From contig CAMVTS010000009.1 in NCBI GenBank assembly GCA_947170465.1, forward strand, positions 1 through 51,015: a stretch of DNA of 51,015 nt, written 5' to 3'. This document shows positions 44,628 through 51,015 of this stretch, one piece after another. Below the pieces are notes generated by a model. The model saw only the letters and a list, made by a program, of their open reading frames with translations, had not been told where the DNA came from and searched no databases. The DNA comes from an uncultured Clostridia bacterium. GTDB taxonomy: Bacteria; Bacillota; Clostridia; Oscillospirales; Acutalibacteraceae. Positions within the stretch are counted from its first letter, which is position 1. Every line of letters starts with the position of its first letter. The position numbers and the translations under genes are program-made.

Positions 44628-44708
44628 ATAAAACATCATAAATTCTGGGCATTCGCGGCAATTGTATGCATGGCAATGACGTTCATCACCGGTTACAAAC
44701 ACAAATAG
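44628..44708 (+). CDS. 26-residue TM peptide with a probable ATA start (DUF6219-like)
   Basis: Reading from ATA 8 nt after AAGGAG gives a His/Lys-rich start, a hydrophobic segment (FWAFAAIVCMAMTFITGY) and a YKHK tail. I recall similar mini-proteins (DUF6219) beside DUF6110/P-type ATPase genes. No ATG is in frame; GTG at 44,619 lies within the ribosome site. Confidence 0.5.
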   Translation: MKHHKFWAFAAIVCMAMTFITGYKHK

Positions 44709-44724
44709 TTAGGAGGACATAACA

Positions 44725-45015
44725 ATGACGACAATAGGAAAAGGCGCATTATTATTTTTGGGAGGCGTTCTGTTCGGTACGGCAGGAATCAAAGTGCTAT
44801 CAAGCAAGGACGCGAAAAAGGCTTACACACACTGTACCGCCGCAGCGCTTCGTGCAAAAGACAGCGTAATGAAAACCGTGACAACGGTTCAGGAAAACGC
44901 CGAGGATATTTATGCCGAGGCAAAGCAAATCAATCTTGAACGCGAGGAAAACGAAAAGCCCGTCGTGAGTGAACCTGAAAAGACGGTTGAAGCGACCGAA
45001 GAAAATGAAATTTAA
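44725..45015 (+). CDS. DUF6110-like membrane-anchored protein
   Basis: 96 residues: a single N-terminal TM segment (about 5-22; GALLFLGGVLFGTAGIKVL), then a helical charged tail with AKKAYTHCTAAALRAKDSVMKTV. Family resemblance is to DUF6110 proteins encoded before heavy-metal P-type ATPases. SD TTAGGAGG; 11-bp overlap with the ATPase gene. Confidence 0.65.
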   Translation: MTTIGKGALLFLGGVLFGTAGIKVLSSKDAKKAYTHCTAAALRAKDSVMKTVTTVQENAEDIYAEAKQINLEREENEKPVVSEPEKTVEATEENEI

Positions 45016-47080
45016 AATACTGCACGAGATCCAAGGGCGGCTGAGGGTACATATTATGAACCGCTACAGTCAGTTGGAGCTTGACAAGCTTTTTTGCACG
45101 CTGAACGCCAATCGGCAAATCAAACGCTGTAAGGTCTATCCGGCGACAAACGATTTGATGATTGAGTACGTTGGCAGCAAAGAGGATGCGATCAAACTTC
45201 TGTGTCAGACAGAGCCCGATACGGCAGCGATTCCCGAACACGCGCTCACGTCCGTAACAGCGGCAAGGGAGCTGCGGCAGGAATACACAGGCAAGCTGTT
45301 GCGGAAAATCGCAGGACGGTATTTAAGGCGTTTTTTCATTCCGCGCTATATCCGTATCGCGATCCTCGCGGTAAAGGCCGCGCGGTATATTTGGAAAGCA
45401 CTAAGGTGTCTGTCAAAGGGCAAGCTGGAGGTCTCTGTTTTGGACGCGACCGCAATCACCGTATCGCTGATCAGGCGCGATTTCAAAACCGCCGGTTCGG
45501 TGATGTTCCTGTTGGAAATCGGTGAGATATTGGAGGACTGGACGCACAAAAAATCCGTCAGCGATCTGGCAGGCAGTATGTCGCTGAACGTTGGCAAGGT
45601 GTGGCTGAAAACAGAAGGACAGCCCGTTTTAGTGAAGTCGTCGGAAATCAACGCCGGTAATGAGATCATTGTTAACGCCGGAAGTATGATCCCCTTTGAC
45701 GGGATCGTCAGCGGCGGCGAAGCCATGGTGAATCAAGCTACCCTGACAGGCGAGGGCGTACCTGTCCGCAGAAGCGCAGGTGCGACTGTATATGCCGGCA
45801 CGGTGATCGAGGAAGGCGAGCTGACGATCCGCGTCACGAAAAACGCAGGTGCGTCACGATACGATAAAATCGTCACGATGATTGAGGAAACCGAAAAGCT
45901 AAAATCCGAGGTGGAGAGCAAGGCGGAGCACCTTGCCGACAAGCTGGTGCCGTTTACCTTCTTTGGAACCGCGTTGGTGTGGCTGCTGACGCGAAACATT
46001 ACCAAGGCACTCTCCGTATTAATGGTCGATTTTTCCTGTGCGCTCAAGCTTGCCATGCCCGTAACGGTGTTGTCGGCAATCAGAGAGGCAAACGCCTACG
46101 GGATCACGGTCAAGGGCGGCAAATTTCTTGAAAAAATCGCCGCTGCCAACACCATCGTATTTGACAAAACGGGTACGCTTACCAAAGCAAACCCGACAGT
46201 ACACAGCGTGGTTTCGTTCTGTGATAAAAGTCCGGATGAGCTGCTGCGCATCGCAGCTTGCTTAGAGGAGCATTTCCCGCACTCAATCGCAAACGCGGTA
46301 GTCAGCGCGGCAAAAGAGAAAAATCTGATCCACGAAGAAATGCATACAAAGGTCGAGTATGTGGTTGCACACGGTGTGAAATCCACTATTGACGGAGCGG
46401 AAGTATTGATAGGCAGCTATCACTTTATCTTTGAAGATATGGGCGCGGCGGTTCCATTTGGCACCGAGCAAAGGCTGCTTGCCATATCGAGCGCGTATTC
46501 GCGGCTGTATCTTTCTGTTGACGGCTGGCTCGCCGCGGTTATTTGTATAGAAGATCCGCTGAGAGAGGAAGCGCCGGCGGTCGTTGCGCAGCTTAAAGAG
46601 CTTGGCTTTGATAACATTGTCATGATGACCGGCGACAGCAAGCACACGGCGAAAGCAATCGCGGAAAAGGTCGGCGTTGACCGCTTTTATGCGGAGGTGC
46701 TTCCCGAAGAAAAGGCACGGTTTATTTTGGAGGAAAAGGCAAAGGGCAACACGGTCGTGATGATCGGCGACGGAGTGAACGATTCGCCTGCACTGTCATC
46801 AGCCGACGTCGGGATCGCCATTTCAAACGGCGCGGCGATTGCCAGAGAGATCGCGGACGTCACGATCTCCGAGAACGATTTGGGCAGCATTGTTACCCTG
46901 AGAAAGCTGAGCAAAGCGATGATAAAACGTATTAACAGAAATTACCGTTCTATTCTTGCCGTCAACGGCGGTTTGATCGCGCTCGGCGTGAGCGGTTTGG
47001 CGCAGCCGACCACGACCGCCATGATCCATAACGGCTCAACGCTGGGAATCGGCTTGCTCAGCACGAAAAAGTTAATTTAG
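45005..47080 (+). CDS. P1B-type heavy-metal transporting ATPase
   Basis: 691 residues. N-terminal HMA-like fold lacking the CxxC pair, actuator TLTGEGVP, phosphorylation loop FDKTGTLT (Asp at about 386), MTGDSKHTA and GDGVNDSPALSSADVG. The membrane metal motif is SCA (DFSCALKLAMP) instead of CPC, so the metal may differ from copper; the neighbouring palindrome hints at Mn/Fe control. Likely exports a transition metal. It follows the DUF6110-like gene. Confidence 0.85.
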   Translation: MKFKILHEIQGRLRVHIMNRYSQLELDKLFCTLNANRQIKRCKVYPATNDLMIEYVGSKEDAIKLLCQTEPDTAAIPEHALTSVTAARELRQEYTGKLLRKIAGRYLRRFFIPRYIRIAILAVKAARYIWKALRCLSKGKLEVSVLDATAITVSLIRRDFKTAGSVMFLLEIGEILEDWTHKKSVSDLAGSMSLNVGKVWLKTEGQPVLVKSSEINAGNEIIVNAGSMIPFDGIVSGGEAMVNQATLTGEGVPVRRSAGATVYAGTVIEEGELTIRVTKNAGASRYDKIVTMIEETEKLKSEVESKAEHLADKLVPFTFFGTALVWLLTRNITKALSVLMVDFSCALKLAMPVTVLSAIREANAYGITVKGGKFLEKIAAANTIVFDKTGTLTKANPTVHSVVSFCDKSPDELLRIAACLEEHFPHSIANAVVSAAKEKNLIHEEMHTKVEYVVAHGVKSTIDGAEVLIGSYHFIFEDMGAAVPFGTEQRLLAISSAYSRLYLSVDGWLAAVICIEDPLREEAPAVVAQLKELGFDNIVMMTGDSKHTAKAIAEKVGVDRFYAEVLPEEKARFILEEKAKGNTVVMIGDGVNDSPALSSADVGIAISNGAAIAREIADVTISENDLGSIVTLRKLSKAMIKRINRNYRSILAVNGGLIALGVSGLAQPTTTAMIHNGSTLGIGLLSTKKLI

Positions 47081-47180
47081 CTGCGTGACGCAGCACCCAG
47101 TCACGCCTATTAAATTCTCGTTCCTATTTGGAAAGCTTCATCAACGGCGTGGTTAAAACAGGAAAATATTAGATAAACTT

Positions 47181-47340
47181 ATACTAATACCTAATAAAAA
47201 GTAGACAATCTTTGCGGTCTATTTTCCGCAATACTGCGTTGTCGTCCTTGCAAGGCGCCAGCCTTGCCGCGTCCTTCGCCTTGTCTTGCGAAAAATATCC
47301 TCGCAAAATATAAGTCTACTTTCTATCAGGAATTAGTATT
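47181..47340. repeat. MITE-like element with about 26-bp terminal inverted repeats
   Basis: Left end ATACTAATACCTAATAAA to GTAGAC (47,181-47,206) is complementary, with few mismatches, to GTCTACTTTCTATCAGGAAT to GTAT (47,314-47,339). The interior has a hairpin and shares two blocks with 22,674-22,752. Non-coding. It occupies most of the 350-bp gap after the ATPase gene; 47,081-47,180 holds only a small hairpin. Confidence 0.75.
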
Positions 47341-47346
47341 AATTAG

Positions 47347-47375
47347 CAAAAGCCTGTTCATTGTTTCAGGCTTTT
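47347..47375 (+). terminator. Terminator-like hairpin
   Basis: AAAAGCCTG pairs with CAGGCTTTT, then GTTT, between the MITE and the HMA gene. Confidence 0.65.
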
Positions 47376-47390
47376 GTTTATGACAAGCAG

Positions 47391-47404
47391 TTAGCGTGCG
47401 CTAA
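47391..47404. promoter_or_regulatory. TTAG-N6-CTAA palindrome before the HMA gene
   Basis: Perfect TTAGCG/CGCTAA arms with a 2-nt centre, 26 bp before the start codon; same half-sites and spacing as 44,589-44,602. Confidence 0.55.
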
Positions 47405-47430
47405 TCGCCGCGCAGAAGGGAAAGTCAGGC

Positions 47431-47688
47431 ATGATAAAAACAACTTTAAAAATCGACGGTATGATGTGCTCAATGTGCGAGAGCCATGTCAATGACACGA
47501 TCCGTCAGCATTTCAACATCAAAAAGGTCAGCTCCTCGCACACAAAGGGAATAACCGAGATCATAAGCGAAAGTCCGCTTGATGAAAATGCTTTGATTGA
47601 AGCTGTCGGCAAGACGGGCTACAAGGTTCTGGAATGCAAAACCGAGCCTTATGAAAAGAAACGTTTTTCGCTGTTTGGGAGGAAATGA
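47431..47688 (+). CDS. HMA-domain metallochaperone
   Basis: 85 residues with the ferredoxin-like HMA fold and MCSMC metal motif (Cys13, Cys16), then a basic tail KKRFSLFGRK. Small cytoplasmic metal carrier, plausible partner of the P-type ATPase. No strong ribosome site (AGAAGGGAAAG). The stop overlaps the ABC gene start region (ATGATGATG). Confidence 0.85.
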   Translation: MIKTTLKIDGMMCSMCESHVNDTIRQHFNIKKVSSSHTKGITEIISESPLDENALIEAVGKTGYKVLECKTEPYEKKRFSLFGRK

Positions 47689-48392
47689 TGATGTCAATCG
47701 TACAATTTGAGAAAGTCACAAGAGTATATACAAGCGGCGAGCACGAGTTAAAGGCGCTTGATCAGGTCAGTTTCACACTCGATGAGGGCAAGTTTGTGGT
47801 CATTCTCGGTCCCTCGGGAGCCGGCAAAAGCACCTTGCTCAATCTACTCGGCGGACTGGACAGCCCGACCGAAGGTAAGATCACCGTGAACGGCAAAGAT
47901 ATCAGTACGCTGTCCGACAACGAGCTCGCCGACTACCGCGCAGCAACAGTAGGCTTTGTGTTCCAGTTCTATAATCTCATTCCGACCCTGACGGTCTATG
48001 AGAATGTCGAGCTGGTATCTCAGATCTCCAAAAACGCTCTCGACGCGAAGCAGATGATTGCCGAGGTCGGATTGACCAATCACCTGCATAACTTTCCGGC
48101 AGAGCTTTCGGGCGGCGAGCAGCAGAGAATATCTATCGCCAGAGCCTTAGCCAAAAATCCAAAAATTTTACTTTGCGACGAGCCGACCGGCGCGCTTGAT
48201 TCCGACACGGGCGTGATGGTATTGAAGCTCCTGCTCAAAATGGCGAAAAGCTACGGTAAAACCATTGTTATCGTCACCCATAACCAGAGCATCGCAAAGA
48301 TGGCGGACGTAGTCATCCGTGTCAAGAATGGTAAAATCCGCTCGATCAATGAACAGGAAAACCCGATGAGCGCAGACGAGGTGGAATGGTAA
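47688..48392 (+). CDS. MacB/LolD-type ABC transporter ATP-binding protein
   Basis: 234 residues from the middle of three consecutive ATGs. Walker [11 protein letters not shown]-loop [12 protein letters not shown], signature [15 protein letters not shown], Walker [12 protein letters not shown] and His switch VTHN, exactly the MacB/LolD/FtsE class. Partner of the FtsX-type permease, whose start overlaps its stop (TAATG). Confidence 0.9.
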   Translation: MMSIVQFEKVTRVYTSGEHELKALDQVSFTLDEGKFVVILGPSGAGKSTLLNLLGGLDSPTEGKITVNGKDISTLSDNELADYRAATVGFVFQFYNLIPTLTVYENVELVSQISKNALDAKQMIAEVGLTNHLHNFPAELSGGEQQRISIARALAKNPKILLCDEPTGALDSDTGVMVLKLLLKMAKSYGKTIVIVTHNQSIAKMADVVIRVKNGKIRSINEQENPMSADEVEW

Positions 48393-50782
48393 TGCTGATC
48401 CGCAAATTATTACGAACCGCGTGGAGCTACAAGGCGCAGTTCATCTCGATGGTGATTATGATAACGCTCGGTATGGGGATATTCCTCGGCTTCAATATGG
48501 AATGGAAAACCATTGAGGTCGATACGTTCAAGTTCTTTGAAGATACGAACTATGCCGACTACCGCCTTTATTCCGAAAAGGGCTTCACAAAGGACGATTT
48601 AGATAAAATATCGGACATTGACGGCGTAGACAAGGCGACGCGGTATCTCTCTGTTAATTTAGATATTAAAGGCGAAAAGAACAAGAGCCTTGCGCTTGAC
48701 GTGAGCGAGAACTACACGGTCTCGACCTTCATCGTCACGGACGGCGAGGAGTATGACAAGAACGGCGACTGCTTTTGGCTGAGCGATAAATTCGCCGCCG
48801 CTAACGGATATAAAATCGGTGATACGCTTACGCTTGAATTTCAGGGAACGGAAATCAGCGGCAAGGTCGCCGGCTTGATAAAAGCGGGCGAGCATATGAT
48901 TTGCGTTGCCGATAAAAACCAGATGATGCCGGATTACAATACCTTCGGCTACGCTTATATTGCTCCGAAAAAGCTTCGGTCTGTTTTAGAGGATAAGATA
49001 AAAAGTGATTTTGCCGATGAATTAAAAAAATCGAATGTTCCCGAAGAATTCATTGACGACAACCTGACAAAGCTTGCTGTCACAGATGAAATGCTTGACG
49101 AAGCGACCAACAAGGTGTTTGCGCAGGTGAATCTGATTTCCGATATGGAAAAAGAGACGCTCGAAAAAGCGATAAATGAAAAACTCGGCAGGACGATAAT
49201 GGTTACGTCGAAGGATGACCACGTTGTCTATAAGGAATCGCAGGGAGAGGCTGAGGAAGGCAAGACGATGGGCTCTGTGCTGCCCGTGCTGTTCCTTTTG
49301 ATCGCCATTTTGACGATGGTAACAACGATGCACCGTATCGCAACCAAGGAAAAAACACAGATCGGCACTTTGAAAGCGCTCGGCTTCAAAAACCGCCGCA
49401 TACTCAGGCACTACACCTCATACGGCTTGTTTATAGGAATCGTCGGAACACTATTCGGTGTGGCACTCGGCTACGTCGTCTGCAAGCTGATTATGAGCGA
49501 GAACGGTATGATGGGCACCTACTTTGATATGCCCGATTGGGGCGCGGCTATCCCTGAATTCTGCTATCCCGTTCTGATCGGTATCGTATTACTGCTCACT
49601 CTGATTAGTTTTCTTTCTGTCAGACAGCAGCTGAAAGGAACAGCCGCCGACGCGCTTCGCCCGTACTCGCCGAAAAAGATGCGAAAAATATTCTTTGAGC
49701 GTTTCCGCTTTTGGGATAAGCTGCACTTTGGCACAAAGTGGAACATCCGTGACCTCAGCCGCCACAAAAGCCGCTCGGCAATGACCTTGTTCGGTATTAT
49801 CGGCTGTATGGTGCTGATGGTCGGCGGCTTGGGTATGCGCGACACCATGTCCGGCTTTTTGGATTTGCTCGACAAGGATATTTCCAACTATACCACAAAG
49901 GTAAATTTGATCGACGACGCCGATTACAAAAGGTCAAAGGCACTTTGCGAGGAGCTTGACGGCGATTGGGAGAGCCTGAGCGGTATCAGCTTGGACGGCG
50001 ACACCGTTACGCTTGATATCATACACAATCCGGGCAGTCTGCTCAACGTCATTGACGAGGACAACAACAGACTTGACCTCAGCAACGAGGGCGTTTACCT
50101 CTGCCTCAGATTAAAGGACAAAGCGGAGATAGGCGACGAGATAGAATTCTCACCCTATGGCTCCAAAGAAACCTATACTGTTAAGGTCGTCGGATATAAT
50201 CGTTCTGTCATGACCGAAAGCGTCACAATGACGGACGCACTTGCCGACAGGCTGGGGCTTGATTACAGCATTTCCTCTGTTTATACGGACAGGAAAGCAG
50301 ACGAGATTAAAAGTAACGATTTGATTTCGGGCAAGCAGGACAAGGCGCAGCTGATGGACACCTTCAACAGCTTTGTTCAGATAATGGACAGCATGGTGAT
50401 CATCCTTGTCGTCGCCGCCGTGATCCTCGGCATCGTTGTGCTCTATAACCTCGGCGTTATGAGCTATGTGGAGCGCTCGCGTGAACTTGCTACGTTAAAG
50501 GTTCTCGGTTTCAGGAACCGAACCATCGGAAAGCTCTTGATTTCACAGAATATCTGGCTGACCTTTATCGGCGTTATTATCGGATTGCCGGCAGGCGTCG
50601 GCGTGCTGCAGTGGCTGCTCACTGCTCTTGCAGGAGAATATGAGATGAAGCTGATGTTGGGTGTGCTGACCTACAGCGTTTCTATCCTGCTGACCTTCGG
50701 CGTGTCGCTTTTAGTAGGTCTTATGGTAGCAAGGAAGAACAAGAAGATAGATATGGTAGAAGCGCTGAAGGGTGCGGAATAG
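48392..50782 (+). CDS. FtsX/MacB-type ABC permease
   Basis: 796 residues: N-terminal TM, large extracellular domain (about 45-290), three TMs, a second extracellular domain (about 500-665) and three C-terminal TMs, the two-FtsX-domain layout of peptide or lipoprotein-handling permeases. ATG at 48,392 sits 7 nt after GAGGTGG; an upstream ATG at 48,386 is possible. Role probably antimicrobial-peptide defence or envelope transport. Confidence 0.88.
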   Translation: MLIRKLLRTAWSYKAQFISMVIMITLGMGIFLGFNMEWKTIEVDTFKFFEDTNYADYRLYSEKGFTKDDLDKISDIDGVDKATRYLSVNLDIKGEKNKSLALDVSENYTVSTFIVTDGEEYDKNGDCFWLSDKFAAANGYKIGDTLTLEFQGTEISGKVAGLIKAGEHMICVADKNQMMPDYNTFGYAYIAPKKLRSVLEDKIKSDFADELKKSNVPEEFIDDNLTKLAVTDEMLDEATNKVFAQVNLISDMEKETLEKAINEKLGRTIMVTSKDDHVVYKESQGEAEEGKTMGSVLPVLFLLIAILTMVTTMHRIATKEKTQIGTLKALGFKNRRILRHYTSYGLFIGIVGTLFGVALGYVVCKLIMSENGMMGTYFDMPDWGAAIPEFCYPVLIGIVLLLTLISFLSVRQQLKGTAADALRPYSPKKMRKIFFERFRFWDKLHFGTKWNIRDLSRHKSRSAMTLFGIIGCMVLMVGGLGMRDTMSGFLDLLDKDISNYTTKVNLIDDADYKRSKALCEELDGDWESLSGISLDGDTVTLDIIHNPGSLLNVIDEDNNRLDLSNEGVYLCLRLKDKAEIGDEIEFSPYGSKETYTVKVVGYNRSVMTESVTMTDALADRLGLDYSISSVYTDRKADEIKSNDLISGKQDKAQLMDTFNSFVQIMDSMVIILVVAAVILGIVVLYNLGVMSYVERSRELATLKVLGFRNRTIGKLLISQNIWLTFIGVIIGLPAGVGVLQWLLTALAGEYEMKLMLGVLTYSVSILLTFGVSLLVGLMVARKNKKIDMVEALKGAE

Positions 50783-50796
50783 AAAGGAAAAAGTCT

Positions 50797-50886
50797 ATGA
50801 AAAAACAAAAACAACCCTCTCCGCTTGCGCGGCTGATGGAATATGCAGACGGCTTTAAAATACTGACATCTCTCTCTTGGGGATGA
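50797..50886 (+). pseudogene. Truncated start of an ABC exporter gene
   Basis: 29 codons (PSPLARLMEYADGFKILTSLSWG) after GAAAGGAAAAA, then TGA. The opening resembles the N-terminus of fused ABC exporters just before the first TM helix. Nothing continuous with it follows; 50,887-51,015 may hold a fragment of another gene (RNHHKVIGDKIVNVSVTIG). Confidence 0.45.
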
Positions 50887-51015
50887 CGTGTTATACGATT
50901 ATCGGAAAATAGAAACCGAACTGATTCGAGGCCGCGTCCCCTGCGCGGTCGCAATCATCACAAAGTAATCGGAGATAAAATTGTGAATGTATCTGTAACG
51001 ATCGGTATTCTAATA

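Overview
The window looks like a chromosomal contig from an anaerobic gut or rumen Firmicute of the Ruminococcus/Oscillospiraceae type. The evidence is type I dockerins on several secreted proteins, cohesin-dockerin proteins, Gram-positive lipoproteins, strong AGGAGG ribosome sites, canonical TTGACA/TATAAT promoters and a moderate, near-balanced base composition. No rRNA, tRNA or CRISPR array was recognised.

Region 1 (1-14.2 kb) is a cell-surface and signalling block: a lipoprotein, a membrane-anchored SpoIIE/RsbU-type phosphatase, three secreted dockerin proteins (a propeller-like protein, a lipase-like hydrolase, a GDSL/SGNH hydrolase) interleaved with a six-TM protein and an adenylate-forming ligase, then an anchored HAD phosphatase and a Ser/Thr-rich lipoprotein. 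Region 2 (14.2-22.7 kb) is housekeeping and stress: an ABC exporter pair, a flavodoxin-like protein, DNA polymerase IV, a large tandem-HTH regulator, a nitroreductase with a radical SAM protein, and an NAD(P)-binding protein beside its probable Rrf2 regulator (a ywnB/ywnA-like pair) with matching palindromic operators at both promoters.

Region 3 (23,117-41,335) is an integrative mobilizable element of about 18.2 kb. It has split a zinc-macrodomain gene: the N-terminal half is at 22,766-23,124 and the C-terminal half at 41,328-41,750. An 8-bp direct repeat AACGCGAT marks the junctions, and joining the halves across it restores one reading frame. The element encodes a large serine recombinase at its right end, MobC, a MobA/VirD2-type relaxase, a DUF927-type primase/helicase, a RelB/RelE toxin-antitoxin pair and a sigma-factor-like protein. 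Its cargo is an HTH gene translationally coupled to a second, complete macrodomain gene, plus an operon of a CotH-type kinase, a 2122-residue secreted protein (GLUG-like, chitobiase-like, BspA-type LRR, CxxC repeats, cohesin, dockerin) and a small cohesin-dockerin protein.

Region 4 (41.7-51 kb) starts with the sirtuin partner of the split macrodomain gene (SirTM class), which carries an in-frame amber codon. Then come a flavodoxin, an aldo/keto reductase with an in-frame TGA where Trp is expected, a metal operon (a tiny TM protein, a DUF6110-like protein, a P1B-type ATPase), an HMA metallochaperone with a MacB/FtsX-type ABC transporter, and the start of a truncated ABC gene. A TTAG-N6-CTAA palindrome precedes both metal units.

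The main story is an element that disrupts the host macrodomain-sirtuin (ADP-ribosylation) operon while carrying its own regulated macrodomain copy and a large surface-attachment operon. All assignments come from reading the sequence; no database search was run.
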